Notes: a model not told the origin generated them from the letters alone. Counted from the stretch's first letter, positions 6,499 to 16,447 are shown. The stretch: DNA of 64,000 nt from Desulfitobacterium chlororespirans DSM 11544 (GCF_900143285.1 NZ_FRDN01000007.1:38371-102370), one strand, 5' to 3'. Program-made: numbers and translations.

Positions 6499-7341
6499 CT
6501 AACTGCGGTCGGGTAGCATTGGCTGCTCCCCTAGGATGAGTTTCTTTCCTTGGAACTTATCTTCCTTAGCCTCCCCCGCTTTAACCTTCTGCTCAGGATA
6601 AAACTCCGTCAGATGCTTCCAAAAGCGTTTAGGCATGAAATTCATACGGCAGCGGGGATTATCCCTGCTTGCAATGGCAATGGTTTTATAGAATTGCTGC
6701 CAGAGACGGCGATATTCCACTTCCTTTTCTTCCGGCTCCGGCAACTCCCACTCTTCTACATCCACGATCTCAACTCTGCCTGCTTGGTGAATGAGAGCGG
6801 CCTTATGGGTTTTGTCAAAAATCATAAAGACCTCATTGGGGTAACGGTTTGAGAAGTGATAGGCCAGCAGAGGCAAAACGAAATTCTCCGGTTCAATCAC
6901 CGCAACTAAGGCCTCATTATAAACCGAAAACCGGACAAATCCTTTATAACGATGACTTTCATTGGTCAAGTTCCTTACGGCTTTCTGCAAGGCATGGACA
7001 TTGTCATCAGTCAGCATTCCCATGACTTTCCCTCCTAGCTTATACCCTAGCCTTAGGAAAAGGAAAATCAAACGTTCCTTTTGTGGGGTACAGGTCAGGA
7101 AGCCCAGCTTCACCAGTTCCTGTGCTTCCAGGGAAATCCTGACGGGAATGGAATCATACACCCGCTGAGCTTTTTGGCGATCTGTCTCAATAGACTTGAG
7201 GATATCAAAAAGGCCAGGCTGACCTTCCGGCGGGAGAATGTCGCAGGGAATTTCTTTCTGCTCATAGCTCGCAAAGACACAGCACATAAGCCCTTCAAAG
7301 CTTCCGTCGTATTTGTAGACTAAAGTTGCCCCGTCAAACAT
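6499..7341 (-). CDS. DUF4130-type putative DNA metabolism protein (partner of radical SAM)
   Basis: A 280-aa protein matching the TIGR03915-type family: YKYDGSFEGLMCCVFASYE at the N-terminus and FVRFSVYNEALVAVIEPENFVLPLLAYHF in the middle, with IASRDNPRCRMNFMPKRFWKHLTEF near the C-terminus. Family members are found next to a radical SAM protein and often near, or fused to, uracil-DNA glycosylase-like domains, so a role in DNA base repair or modification is proposed but unproven. Here it overlaps the radical SAM gene by 22 bp, implying coupled translation. No uracil glycosylase gene is next to it in this window. Confidence 0.85.
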   Translation of the reverse strand: MFDGATLVYKYDGSFEGLMCCVFASYEQKEIPCDILPPEGQPGLFDILKSIETDRQKAQRVYDSIPVRISLEAQELVKLGFLTCTPQKERLIFLFLRLGYKLGGKVMGMLTDDNVHALQKAVRNLTNESHRYKGFVRFSVYNEALVAVIEPENFVLPLLAYHFSNRYPNEVFMIFDKTHKAALIHQAGRVEIVDVEEWELPEPEEKEVEYRRLWQQFYKTIAIASRDNPRCRMNFMPKRFWKHLTEFYPEQKVKAGEAKEDKFQGKKLILGEQPMLPDRS

Positions 7342-8627
7342 TGAATCACATCCTCTCGGGAAAGGGGCGGTTCCTCAAATAAGGCTAACTGCTGGGGAGC
7401 CTGGGAAGGAAGGCCGGCGATGACCCGCTCGGACATCAGAGCCTGCATCACATTGTGGGGAGCCACCTTAAGCCCCGCCAGGGTTTTTCCTTTGCAAAGA
7501 ATAAAGTACTGAGCACGCTTAAGGACAACGCCCAGCTTTTTCAACCCGGCAAAATCCAGATGGGCTATTTTCCGTGCCCGCAAAATCCGGCGGGCACTGG
7601 TCACACCGATTCCCGGTACCCGCAGGAGCATTTCATAAGGAGCCTGATTGATCTCGACGGGGAACTGGTCCAGGTGATTAAGGGCCCAGTTGCATTTGGG
7701 ATCCACATGCAAATTAAAATTCTGATGGCCTTCATCCAACAGTTCCCGGGCTTCAAAACCGTAGAACCGCAGGAGCCAATCCGCTTGATAAAGGCGATGC
7801 TCTCTCAACAGGGGAGGCTTTACTGAAACTGCCGGGAGCAGGCTGTGTTCAGCAACCGGTATGTAGGCCGAGAAAAAGACCCGTTTCAGCTGATACTTCT
7901 TATACAGGCCCTCCGCCAGGGTCAAAATCTTATAATCGGTATCCGGTGTAGCACCAACGATAAGCTGAGTACTTTGACCTGCGGGGACAAATTTCTGAGC
8001 ATGGCGGTATTTGATCAGATCCGTAGTATTTTCCGTTATTTTACCTTTGATGAGGCCCATAGGCCGGAGAATAGCTTCCTTGCTCTTATCGGGAGCTAAA
8101 AGCTTCAGGCTCTCCTGAGATGGGAGTTCAATATTAACGCTGACCCGGTCCGCCAGATAGCCCAGCCGGGTTAGGACCTCATTATCCGTACCGGGAATAG
8201 CTTTAACATGAATATATCCGGCAAACCGATACTCATGGCGCAAAAGTTCCAAAGTCTTAATCAGTAGTTCGGACGTATAGTTGGAGTTTTTTATGACCGC
8301 CGAACTCAAAAACAGTCCCTCAATATAATTGCGGCGATAAAAATTAATTGTCAGGTCGGCAAGCTCCCGGGGAGTAAAAGCAGCTCTGGGAACATCATTG
8401 GAGCTGCGATTGATGCAATATTTACAATCGTAGACACAAACATTGGTCAGCAACACTTTAAGCAGGGTTATACAGCGGCCGTCTGCGGCAAAGCTATGGC
8501 AGATCCCGGCTGCTACCGTATTGCCGATGCTGCCTGGCCTGCCCTTCCGCTCGACTCCGCTGGAAGTGCAAGCCACATCATATTTCGCGGAGTCTGTTAA
8601 AATCGTGAGTTTATCAAATACATCCAT
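7320..8627 (-). CDS. Putative DNA modification/repair radical SAM protein
   Basis: A 435-aa protein of the TIGR03916 type. The radical SAM cluster motif CVYDCKYC (CxxxCxxC) follows LLKVLLTNV. NRSSNDVPR and the GLFLSSAVIKNSNYTSE strand are characteristic. The C-terminal 100 residues contain a helix-hairpin-helix (LLRVPGIGVTSARRILRAR) that suggests DNA binding. The ATG at 8627 is chosen because GGAGGG lies seven bases upstream; in-frame starts further upstream lack sites. Reaction and substrate are unknown. It forms a two-gene operon with the DUF4130 protein. Confidence 0.88.
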   Translation of the reverse strand: MDVFDKLTILTDSAKYDVACTSSGVERKGRPGSIGNTVAAGICHSFAADGRCITLLKVLLTNVCVYDCKYCINRSSNDVPRAAFTPRELADLTINFYRRNYIEGLFLSSAVIKNSNYTSELLIKTLELLRHEYRFAGYIHVKAIPGTDNEVLTRLGYLADRVSVNIELPSQESLKLLAPDKSKEAILRPMGLIKGKITENTTDLIKYRHAQKFVPAGQSTQLIVGATPDTDYKILTLAEGLYKKYQLKRVFFSAYIPVAEHSLLPAVSVKPPLLREHRLYQADWLLRFYGFEARELLDEGHQNFNLHVDPKCNWALNHLDQFPVEINQAPYEMLLRVPGIGVTSARRILRARKIAHLDFAGLKKLGVVLKRAQYFILCKGKTLAGLKVAPHNVMQALMSERVIAGLPSQAPQQLALFEEPPLSREDVIQCLTGQL

Positions 8628-8741
8628 ATCCGTTCCCTCCATTGATAAGAATATCATATAACAGAACATACATTCTTTCAAGAAGGATTATCTGTTCTTT
8701 TTAAGCAAACTTTATCGTTTTATCTTTCTTAAAATAATCAA

Positions 8742-8775
8742 GGCAGCGAAAGAATAGCCCGCTGCCTTTTTGATC
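8742..8775. terminator. Bidirectional intrinsic terminator
   Basis: GGCAGCG (8742-8748) pairs with CGCTGCC (8760-8766); TTTTT follows on the plus strand, and the minus side is moderately T-rich. It separates the exported protein gene at 8811 from the radical SAM operon. Confidence 0.7.
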
Positions 8776-8810
8776 CCTATATCACTCTAAATCTATATTT
8801 AGGTCCCACT

Positions 8811-9365
8811 TTATGGTTCAACATAGCCGCTTAAAAAAATTATTTCCCCCACTTGGTTATAACCTACAATTTTAGTTAATATTCCGTCTGAAGGATTCAA
8901 AAAGACAAACCATATCTTGCCTTCTTCGTTGCCGACAATGCGAGCTTTCTTTACAATATCTGAATTCTTAGTTAGGACGCCGATACTAGCGATATCCTCT
9001 CTTAGACTTTCACCATACGCTAAGGGAAAGGAGCTTTTCACATATCCTTTCGTAGAGGGAAAATATTGAGCTGTTACTTCATCTATTCCAGTATGCTCTC
9101 CGCCGGACACCCATTTCCAGCCACTGTTGGTCCGTTGAACATATCCAGCCGCTATGCTGTGAGCCTCCCCATCATTGATCCCTTTATGATAGAACACCAC
9201 TTCTCCGTCATTTACTTTCTCTCTATGGAGAATCGCCACAACCTCCCTCCCGGATCTTTCTATAGCTTCCTCAATAGTTCGTCCTGAAGGATGATGTGTG
9301 TTGTTAAACAATGTTCCTATAATTCCAAAAATCAAGAGCAATATAACAGCAAACAATCTACCCAT
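8811..9365 (-). CDS. Membrane-anchored or secreted protein, unknown function
   Basis: A 184-aa protein starting MGRLFAVILLLIFGIIGTLF, one N-terminal hydrophobic segment acting as signal or anchor, then a soluble domain rich in beta strands (GEVVFYHKGINDGEAHSIAAGYVQ, KIWFVFLNPSDGILTKIVGYN). The ATG at 9365 follows GTGGAGGG by four bases. No family recognised. Single gene, followed by a terminator. Confidence 0.6.
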   Translation of the reverse strand: MGRLFAVILLLIFGIIGTLFNNTHHPSGRTIEEAIERSGREVVAILHREKVNDGEVVFYHKGINDGEAHSIAAGYVQRTNSGWKWVSGGEHTGIDEVTAQYFPSTKGYVKSSFPLAYGESLREDIASIGVLTKNSDIVKKARIVGNEEGKIWFVFLNPSDGILTKIVGYNQVGEIIFLSGYVEP

Positions 9366-9498
9366 ATTTCCCTCCACACCTACCAATAAAAATCATCAGC
9401 TATTGCTGATATTCTACATGCAAGCAAAAGTTCCTCTATTTTCCAACCCGGTATGATTATGAGTAAATCAACGTTACGATACAAAAGCCATACTCTAT

Positions 9499-9541
9499 AA
9501 AAAAAAGCTGGTCTCCCATAATATAAGGACAATCAGCTTTT
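9499..9541 (-). terminator. Intrinsic terminator of the toxin-antitoxin unit
   Basis: AAAAGCTG (9503-9510) pairs with CAGCTTTT (9534-9541); eight T follow on the minus strand. Confidence 0.7.
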
Positions 9542-9543
9542 AC

Positions 9544-9744
9544 TTATTTATACACTCCTCCACGGGAGTCTATCACCTGAATGTAGATAATCTTTTCAGT
9601 ATGACTGATCTCAAAAAGTATGCGGTATGAGCCAACGCGAAGACGGTACAACTTCTTGTAGCCTTTCAGGAGCTTTATGTCACCGCTAGGAGGAATTTCT
9701 AAAAGACCTGCCAGCCCTTTTGCAATACGCTCTTGGGCAGACAC
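9544..9744 (-). pseudogene. RelE/ParE-type toxin lacking its N-terminus
   Basis: The 66-residue product has the core and C-terminus of RelE-family mRNA interferases (LLKGYKKLYRLRVGSYRILFEI, then IIYIQVIDSRGGVYK). The usual first strand and helix are missing: the ORF starts at a GTG in what should be the middle of helix 1. The codons just upstream, in the same frame, read QVDLP, a TAA stop, then GSGKILAKQD, which resembles a normal toxin N-terminus broken by a stop. No good ribosome site precedes the GTG. I therefore consider it a probable inactivated toxin; an annotated truncated protein is the alternative. Confidence 0.55.
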
Positions 9745-9774
9745 GTCCTGTTTGGCTAGAATTTTACCGCTTCC

Positions 9775-10032
9775 TTACGGTAAATCAACCTGTAATCCGA
9801 ATTCACGCTTAGCATCCTCCCCTGTAACGTAACCGTCATCACTGTTAAGCTGGCGAAGTTCTTCTTCAGTTAGAGGTTCATCATCCGGGTCCGCTTGATT
9901 AATTTGTTCCCACCCCTCTTCTTTTTGGGTGGAACGGTTTAATAGATACTGCATGAAATCAAAAACAGTTTTTTGATCATCTTCAGGAAGACGCTCGACT
10001 AAATTATGAATATCTTCTTTTCTTATAACCAT
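9775..10032 (-). CDS. Antitoxin-like protein of a RelBE-type pair
   Basis: An 85-aa acidic protein. The N-terminal part (DIHNLVERLPEDDQKTVFDFMQYL) is helical and resembles DUF2281-like antitoxins, followed by a disordered acidic linker (ADPDDEPLTEEELRQLN). AGGAGG lies eight bases before the ATG. The stop codon falls in the same reading frame as the toxin remnant downstream, so its last residues (LQVDLP) may be borrowed from the toxin start after a small deletion. Partner of the RelE-like ORF by position. Confidence 0.65.
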   Translation of the reverse strand: MVIRKEDIHNLVERLPEDDQKTVFDFMQYLLNRSTQKEEGWEQINQADPDDEPLTEEELRQLNSDDGYVTGEDAKREFGLQVDLP

Positions 10033-10124
10033 GAGCCTAACCTCCTATAATATCCACTAATGTAAAATTATCATTCCCACTAAGTAAAGTCAAGGATTGG
10101 AAAAACCCTAAAACTAACCTGGTT

Positions 10125-10164
10125 GAAAAATAAACCGGGAGATGCCTTTACAGCTCCTCCCGGT
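10125..10164 (-). terminator. Intrinsic terminator after proS
   Basis: ACCGGGAG (10134-10141) pairs with CTCCCGGT (10157-10164); on the minus strand the stem is followed by TTTATTTTTC. It closes the long ispG-proS transcription unit. Confidence 0.8.
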
Positions 10165-10196
10165 CATACCGCTCATATTATGCCGCGCTATCGCGC

Positions 10197-11924
10197 TTAC
10201 TTAACGCCTAATGCTTCCCGAATCATTCCCTGGATACGGCCTGCCAGTTCTTCCACCTTCACCAGCTGGACTTCCCCGGTCTTGCGCTCCCGTAGCTCGA
10301 CTTCGCCATTGGCTAAGGTCTTGCTTCCTACAGTAACTCTCAGGGGATAACCCACAAGGTCCGCGTCTTTGAACTTGACTCCGGGGCGCTCATCCCGGTC
10401 ATCCAGGACGGCTTCCACTCCGAGCTTCAGCAGTTCTTGGTATAACGTCTCACCCGTTTCACGAACCTGGTCATCCTTCATGTTGACAGGTACGACGATC
10501 ACATGATAGGGTGCAATGGGAATAGGCCAGATGATGCCATCCTTATCATTGTTTTGCTCAATAGCCGCAGCCATGGTACGGCTGACCCCGATACCGTAGC
10601 ATCCCATAACACAGGGATGTTCAGCTCCGTTCTCATCCAGGAATACGGCATTGAGAGCTTTGGAGTATTTGGTGCCCAGTTTAAAGACCTGGCCCACCTC
10701 GATGCCCCGTGCTTCTTTGAGAGGGCTGCCGCATTGGGGACAAGGTTCCCCGGCGTTTACCATGCGCAGATCAAGAATCTGATCGATGCGGAAATCCTTC
10801 TCCGGCACCGCATCCACATAATGCTTGTCCTCAGCATTGGCGCCGCAAACAGCTTTCGCCATCAGAGGCACTTCCAAATCAGCAACCACCGTTAAGTTCT
10901 TGGGTGCACCTATGGGGCCTACATAGCCTGGTTCGCAGCCCAGTTTTTCCAGTACAGCCTCAGGGCCGGCCAGCTGGAGATTGATAAAAGGACCAAGGGC
11001 ATTGTTCACTTTGATCTCATTGATTTCCCGATCTCCCCGAACCAGAACCAAGATGAGTTTATCATCGCCTTGATAAAGGAGGGATTTGACCAGATCACTC
11101 TTGGAGACCTTCAAGAATTCAGCCACCTGCTCAATGGTCTTCGTTCCAGGGGTATCCACGCTGCGATAAGCTCCTATGGGAGCATCAACCGCCACAGGGG
11201 CGGGCTTACATTCAGCCTTCTCTACATTGGCGGCATAATCGCAATCAGGGCAATAAACTACGGCAGCTTCCCCGGATTCAGCCAGGACCATGAATTCATG
11301 TGTGCCGCCCGTGCCGCCAATGGCTCCGGCATCCGCTTCCACCGGACGGAAAGACAAACCACAACGGGTAAAGATCCGGGTATAGGCATCATACATTTTC
11401 TTATAGCTTTCAGCCAAGCCTGCTTCATCCCGGTCAAAAGAATAGAGGTCCTTCATAATGAACTCCCGGCCCCGCATTAAACCAAAGCGGGGGCGCCGCT
11501 CATCCCGGTATTTGTTTTGGATTTGATAAAGCAGCAAGGGCAACTGTTTATAGGAACGGATTTCACCCCGTATCAGATCGGTAATGATCTCTTCATGAGT
11601 CGGTCCCAGGCAGAATTCCCGATTGTGGCGGTCATTAAGGCGCATCAGCTCCTGTCCGTATAGATCCCAGCGACCGCTCTCACGCCAGAGCTCGGCAGGC
11701 TGAATAATCGGGAGCAGGACTTCCTGTCCTCCCTTGGCATCCATTTCCTCCCGGACGATTTGTTCGATTTTGCGCAATACGCGCAAGCCCAAAGGCAAGT
11801 AGGTATAGATGCCGGCTGCGGATTTACGAATTAACCCCGCCCTGACCAACAATTGATGACTGACGACTTCCGCCTCGGCAGGAACCTCCCGCAGAGTGGG
11901 ATTGAGAATTTGGCTTACACGCAT
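10197..11924 (-). CDS. proS: Prolyl-tRNA synthetase
   Basis: Class II aminoacyl-tRNA synthetase charging tRNA-Pro; 575 aa, the bacterial type with an inserted editing domain (about residues 230-390). Motif 2 region [24 protein letters not shown] and motif 3 ([18 protein letters not shown]) are present, and the anticodon-binding domain ends the protein ([22 protein letters not shown]). The ATG follows GGAAGGGAG. It overlaps the 3' end of ispG by 10 bp, so the two are co-transcribed. Confidence 0.97.
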   Translation of the reverse strand: MRVSQILNPTLREVPAEAEVVSHQLLVRAGLIRKSAAGIYTYLPLGLRVLRKIEQIVREEMDAKGGQEVLLPIIQPAELWRESGRWDLYGQELMRLNDRHNREFCLGPTHEEIITDLIRGEIRSYKQLPLLLYQIQNKYRDERRPRFGLMRGREFIMKDLYSFDRDEAGLAESYKKMYDAYTRIFTRCGLSFRPVEADAGAIGGTGGTHEFMVLAESGEAAVVYCPDCDYAANVEKAECKPAPVAVDAPIGAYRSVDTPGTKTIEQVAEFLKVSKSDLVKSLLYQGDDKLILVLVRGDREINEIKVNNALGPFINLQLAGPEAVLEKLGCEPGYVGPIGAPKNLTVVADLEVPLMAKAVCGANAEDKHYVDAVPEKDFRIDQILDLRMVNAGEPCPQCGSPLKEARGIEVGQVFKLGTKYSKALNAVFLDENGAEHPCVMGCYGIGVSRTMAAAIEQNNDKDGIIWPIPIAPYHVIVVPVNMKDDQVRETGETLYQELLKLGVEAVLDDRDERPGVKFKDADLVGYPLRVTVGSKTLANGEVELRERKTGEVQLVKVEELAGRIQGMIREALGVK

Positions 11925-13009
11925 GAGTGCTGCTCCCTTCCATACTGTTTCACATAATTTTCAATTTCCGCAAGTAAAGCGGGCAATAGTTCTTCTTCCG
12001 ATAAACGGGCAACAATCTCCCCTTTTTTAAAGAGCAAGCCCATGCCTTTGCCTCCGGCAATACCAAAATCTGCTTCCCGGGCTTCTCCAGGCCCGTTGAC
12101 CGCGCAGCCCATCACGGCAACTTTCAAGGGCCGATCCAAAGGGGGCAGATGGGAAAGCTTGTCCTCCACCTTCTCTGCTAATTCGGCAAGATTCACCTGA
12201 GTCCGGCCGCAGGTAGGGCAGCTGATCAGCTCCACTCCCCGGTTCCTTAACCCGAGAACTTTTAAAATCTCCAGGGCTACCGGAATCTCCTGAACAGGAT
12301 CTCCGGTAAGAGATACACGCAGGGTATCTCCTATCCCTTCGGCTAAGAGACTGCCGATACCTACCGCAGATTTTACTACTCCGGAACGTACTGTTCCTGC
12401 CTCAGTGACTCCTATATGGAGGGGGTAATCCACCCTTGCCGAGATCTTGCGGTAAGCCGCCAGCATCAGGGGAACATGGGAAGCTTTTAAGGAGACTTTG
12501 ATTTTGTCATAGCCTTCTTCTTCAAGCAAGTGGATATGCCCTAGAGCACTTTCCACCATGCCCTCAGGAGTGACCCCCTGATATTTTTCCAGAATTTCTT
12601 TTTCCAATGAGCCGGCATTGACCCCGATCCGTATCGGTATCTCTCTTTCTTTACAAGCCCGGACCACCTCTTGCACCTTCCAGCGGGCACCGATATTGCC
12701 CGGATTCAGTCTTAGCCCGTGCACACCTTGTTCGATAGCCAGCAAAGCCAGCTGATAATCAAAATGGATGTCGGCAATAACGGGAAGTTCGCTCTTCAAG
12801 GCGATCTCCCCGAGAGCGTGGCCTGCCTCCCGATCCAGTACGGCCAGCCGCACCACCTCACACCCCGCCCGGGCCAAAGCTTGAATCTGCGCCAGGGTAC
12901 CGGGGATATCCCGGGTATCTGTATTAGTCATGGATTGGACGACGATAGAGCTGCCTCCCCCTATGGTTACGTCACCAATCTTTACTGTTTTCGTCAGCTT
13001 ACGCTCCAC
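11915..13009 (-). CDS. ispG: 4-hydroxy-3-methylbut-2-enyl diphosphate synthase
   Basis: Penultimate enzyme of the MEP isoprenoid pathway, an iron-sulfur enzyme reducing MEcPP to HMBPP. The 364-aa product has [15 protein letters not shown] near the start, [10 protein letters not shown], and the cluster ligands in [13 protein letters not shown] and [19 protein letters not shown]. The start is a GTG with GGAGG seven bases upstream. It lies between rseP and proS; together with dxr and uppS nearby this is an isoprenoid-focused segment. Confidence 0.96.
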   Translation of the reverse strand: MERKLTKTVKIGDVTIGGGSSIVVQSMTNTDTRDIPGTLAQIQALARAGCEVVRLAVLDREAGHALGEIALKSELPVIADIHFDYQLALLAIEQGVHGLRLNPGNIGARWKVQEVVRACKEREIPIRIGVNAGSLEKEILEKYQGVTPEGMVESALGHIHLLEEEGYDKIKVSLKASHVPLMLAAYRKISARVDYPLHIGVTEAGTVRSGVVKSAVGIGSLLAEGIGDTLRVSLTGDPVQEIPVALEILKVLGLRNRGVELISCPTCGRTQVNLAELAEKVEDKLSHLPPLDRPLKVAVMGCAVNGPGEAREADFGIAGGKGMGLLFKKGEIVARLSEEELLPALLAEIENYVKQYGREQHSCV

Positions 13010-13021
13010 ATTGAAGCCTCC

Positions 13022-14086
13022 TTAGCCTTTGCCGGTGAAGAGTTTTAAAATATCCTGATAGGTTACAGCCAGCATCAGGCACATTAAGAAAACAAAGCCC
13101 AGGAAATGAATAAAGTTCTGCCGTTCGGGATTCATCGGTTTACCCCTCAATCCCTCAATCAGCAAAAAAACCAGGTGGCTTCCATCCAGGGCCGGAATGG
13201 GAAAAAGATTAAGCAGGCCCAGTTGGATACTCAATATCCCGATAAATCCCAGATAATTCTCCCAGCCTGATTCAGCACTTTGATCGATAGCCTGAACAAT
13301 GGCTACCGGTCCTCCCAATTCAGCCTTGGTCTCACCTGTGATCATCTGAGTTAAAGTGACCAGGATCAAACGAGTGAAATTAATGGTTTGTTCCAGTCCA
13401 TAGCGTGCCGCTTCCAGTAGGGTCGTCTTCTGATAGATCACTTCCGGACTAATCCCTACCAGGCCATTTCCTGAAGCGGGGTCTTTTTGAGTCCCTATGG
13501 TGAGGGCTCTTTGTACTCCCTGGTGCTCAACCACCAGCACAACCTCTTGATCCGGCTTAATATGAATCGCTTGGGTTAAGTCCGTCCAGGTAGGAGTCTC
13601 CACGCCATTGACGGAAACAATCTTATCCCCGGCTTCAATCCCTGCGGCTTGAGCGGGCATTCCTTCAACAAGGGAGCCCACCACATTGGTATTGGTTGCC
13701 GTGGCGATACCAAAATAAGCAAAGACAATCATGAACAGGAAGATGGCCAAGACTAAATTCATAATGGGTCCTGCGGCGATAACCGACATACGCTGCCACA
13801 CTTTTTTATTGCCGAAGCTCCGCGGATCTGTGGTAGCAGCTAAAACCTGGTTCCCATTTTCATCTGTCTCAGCATCCATGCCATAGAGTTTCACAAAACC
13901 GCCTAAGGGAATCAGCCTTAGGGAGTAGGCGGTTTCTTTACCTTGGAAACCAATGATCTTCGGCCCAAAGCCAAAAGCAAACTCCAAAACCTTGATGCCG
14001 TTTAAACGAGCCACAATAAAATGACCCAGTTCATGAATCATCACCAACAGCCCGAAAGCAAATACCACAGCTATAGCACTTACCAA
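13022..14086 (-). CDS. rseP: RIP metalloprotease (site-2 protease), RseP/RasP
   Basis: Intramembrane zinc metalloprotease that cleaves membrane-bound substrates such as anti-sigma factors and signal peptide remnants. The zinc motif HELGH lies in the first membrane helix (VMIHELGHFIVARLNG), a PDZ domain occupies the middle (AGIEAGDKIVSVNGVETPTW), and the third zinc ligand is in LFPIPALDGSHLVF. The TTG at 14086 is preferred as start: AGGAGGG lies six bases upstream and the length then matches the family, while the ATG at 14113 has no site. Confidence 0.94.
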   Translation of the reverse strand: MVSAIAVVFAFGLLVMIHELGHFIVARLNGIKVLEFAFGFGPKIIGFQGKETAYSLRLIPLGGFVKLYGMDAETDENGNQVLAATTDPRSFGNKKVWQRMSVIAAGPIMNLVLAIFLFMIVFAYFGIATATNTNVVGSLVEGMPAQAAGIEAGDKIVSVNGVETPTWTDLTQAIHIKPDQEVVLVVEHQGVQRALTIGTQKDPASGNGLVGISPEVIYQKTTLLEAARYGLEQTINFTRLILVTLTQMITGETKAELGGPVAIVQAIDQSAESGWENYLGFIGILSIQLGLLNLFPIPALDGSHLVFLLIEGLRGKPMNPERQNFIHFLGFVFLMCLMLAVTYQDILKLFTGKG

Positions 14087-14184
14087 ACTAAACCCTCCTC
14101 CATTCCCCACCATGAATGGGTGTCTTGCTTGTGTTTCTCTTAATCTTATACCAATCTATCTTCAACTATGCCTTGTCTTTCCTT

Positions 14185-15330
14185 CTAACCATGGATGAGC
14201 TCTTCTGTACGGATACGAGCCCAATGATCCGCATTAAGTATGGTTTCCAAATCCGTGGCATCTAACACATCATGTTCCGAGCAAACCTTATCCACCAAGC
14301 CGATAATTTCCAGATAAGCTACCCTGCGTGCTAAAAAGGCATGAACCGCAACTTCATTGGCGGCATTCATCACAGCCGGCAACGTTCCTCCCCGTTTTCC
14401 ACAAGCATAAGCAAGCTTCAAGGCAGGAAAATCATAATCCTCCGGGTCAAAAAAGGTTAAGGTCTTTCCCCGTAAATCCAGTCGTTCAAAGGGATTAGGC
14501 CAGCGGGTCGGATAAGTTAAGGCATACTGGATAGGCAAACGCATATCCGGTCTCCCACATTGAGCCAGAACACTCCCGTCACAGTATTGAACCATAGAAT
14601 GAATCACACTTTGCGGGTGGATCAAGACTTCAATCTGATCATACTCCATATGGAAGAGGTGATGAGCCTCGATAACTTCCAGGCCTTTATTCATCATGGT
14701 GGCCGAGTCAATGGTTATCTTTGCTCCCATTGCCCAATTAGGATGCTGAAGAGCTCTTTCCGGAGTGACCTCCTGCAATTGTTCTTCAGACCACCCCCGG
14801 AACGGACCGCCGGAAGCCGTCAGGATAATCTTGTCCAGAGTACGCGGATCTTCTTCTAAGCATTGGAAGATGGCCGAGTGTTCACTATCCACGGGAAGAA
14901 TGGTTCTGCCCAGCCTTTGGGCTGTTCTCATAACCAAATCGCCGCCGGCAACCAAGGTTTCCTTATTAGCTAAGGCGATGTCTTTCCCCGCCTTCAAGGC
15001 CTCCAGGGTCGGCTCCAAACCAATGCGGCCGCTGATGGCGGTTACCACCGTATCCGGCACCTCATCCGTAACGGTACGCAGGAGCCCCTCCATCCCGGAA
15101 ACCACTTCAATATCCAGATCCGCCACCCGTTGTTTTAATTCCCGGGCAGCCTTTTCCTCCATCAACCCGATGATCCGAGGCTTAAATTCCCGGGCCTGGA
15201 GTTCAATTTCCTGGACGTTCTTCCCTGCCGCTAAAGCAAAAACCTCTAACTGTTCCGGATTTTGACGCACAATATCCAATGTCTGGGTGCCGATAGACCC
15301 TGTAGAGCCTAAAATTGTCAATCTCTTCAC
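14185..15330 (-). CDS. dxr: 1-deoxy-D-xylulose 5-phosphate reductoisomerase
   Basis: Second step of the MEP pathway, NADPH-dependent. The 381-aa protein begins with the Rossmann motif LGSTGSIGTQTLDI and has the metal/substrate region (LPVDSEHSAIFQCLEE) and the flexible loop (HPNWAMGAKITIDSATMMNKGLEVIEAHHLF). The start is a GTG with a weak site (GAAAGTAG). It sits between the AI-2E-type membrane protein and rseP, a common Firmicute arrangement. Confidence 0.97.
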   Translation of the reverse strand: MKRLTILGSTGSIGTQTLDIVRQNPEQLEVFALAAGKNVQEIELQAREFKPRIIGLMEEKAARELKQRVADLDIEVVSGMEGLLRTVTDEVPDTVVTAISGRIGLEPTLEALKAGKDIALANKETLVAGGDLVMRTAQRLGRTILPVDSEHSAIFQCLEEDPRTLDKIILTASGGPFRGWSEEQLQEVTPERALQHPNWAMGAKITIDSATMMNKGLEVIEAHHLFHMEYDQIEVLIHPQSVIHSMVQYCDGSVLAQCGRPDMRLPIQYALTYPTRWPNPFERLDLRGKTLTFFDPEDYDFPALKLAYACGKRGGTLPAVMNAANEVAVHAFLARRVAYLEIIGLVDKVCSEHDVLDATDLETILNADHWARIRTEELIHG

Positions 15331-15345
15331 GCACTCACTACTTTC

Positions 15346-16443
15346 TTATTTACCAAAAAAGCCTGCTTTTCTTAGGGCTTCATAGATAATCACTAAACCC
15401 GGTCCCAAAATCAAACCAAAACCACCCAATAGCTTCAGACCAACATACATGGAAATAATGGTGGCCAAGGGATGGATGCCAATATTTTGGGACATGACTT
15501 TAGGTTCAAGGATTTGTCTTATGACAGTAGCTATCAAATATATAATTAAGAGCTTAATGCCCTCAGATACCGAACCCAAAATAAACAAACCAACAATCCA
15601 TGGTACAAAGATCATCCCTGTGCCAACGATGGGCAATAAATCCAAAAGAGCCGAAATAAACCCAATGGTAAAGGCATAAGGATTACCCATCCATAATAGC
15701 CCCACCGTTAAAATAATGCCGGTCACAGAAATAAGTATGGCTTCCGCCCGAACAAATCCAACCACCGCAGCGCCCAAAGCCCGGCTTACGGAATGGGCAC
15801 TGGGTTTCCACTTCCGAGGCACCAGGTTGCTGAAAAAATTCTTGACCCCCGGATAACTGGCACTCATAAAAAAGGTAGCTACGATAGATACAACTAAGAC
15901 TATAAAAACTCCCGGCAAAGCAGAAATGAAATTCAAAAGAACCTTACTGCCTGTAAGCGCCCAGCCCTGTAACGAGTCAATAAGCCCTTGAGTAGCATTA
16001 TTGATGGAAATCTGGATCTGAGGATTGAGTTGGATAAAGTTGTCGACTGTGCCGAGGATGTTGTTAAAAAAGCCCACCACATAGCCGTAGCTGGGAAAAG
16101 AATTACCCAGATCGGACAGCTCCGTATAAAGACGGACTACAATCAAAAAGACAATACTGCCAATCCCCAAAATAGCAAGAACTAAGGCTAAAACCGCGGC
16201 GATGGGTCTGCTTGTTTTTAATCCCTGCATAAAACGCAGAACCAAAGGTTCCAGCAAAAGAGCAATGAAAAAAGCAATGATGAAGGGTAAAAGCGCAGCA
16301 AGGAGTTGACTCATGACCTGGCCGAATACCGGCATAAATTCCATAAAGAAAAAGGTAATGACTTTAAGCAGAACCAAAATAAAGGTAATAACCGCCAGAC
16401 GATTAATATTTTGTTTAAGCTTCGGTTCCTCTTGAAGATTCAT
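15346..16443 (-). CDS. AI-2E/YtvI-family integral membrane protein
   Basis: A 365-aa polytopic protein with about eight membrane segments and the AI-2E family pattern (FFMEFMPVFGQVMSQLLAALLPFIIAFFIALLLEPLV, later LLDLLPIVGTGMIFVPWIV). YtvI-like members are expressed during Bacillus sporulation; others are permeases or ion antiporters, so substrate is unknown. The ATG at 16443 follows GTGGGGTGA; the ORF extends five codons further into cdsA without support. Embedded between cdsA and dxr in one operon. Confidence 0.82.
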   Translation of the reverse strand: MNLQEEPKLKQNINRLAVITFILVLLKVITFFFMEFMPVFGQVMSQLLAALLPFIIAFFIALLLEPLVLRFMQGLKTSRPIAAVLALVLAILGIGSIVFLIVVRLYTELSDLGNSFPSYGYVVGFFNNILGTVDNFIQLNPQIQISINNATQGLIDSLQGWALTGSKVLLNFISALPGVFIVLVVSIVATFFMSASYPGVKNFFSNLVPRKWKPSAHSVSRALGAAVVGFVRAEAILISVTGIILTVGLLWMGNPYAFTIGFISALLDLLPIVGTGMIFVPWIVGLFILGSVSEGIKLLIIYLIATVIRQILEPKVMSQNIGIHPLATIISMYVGLKLLGGFGLILGPGLVIIYEALRKAGFFGK

Positions 16444-16447
16444 AGAA

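Noticed and set aside
10033-10124. T-box leader for proS
   Set aside because: proS overlaps ispG and has no leader of its own; this region is downstream of proS.
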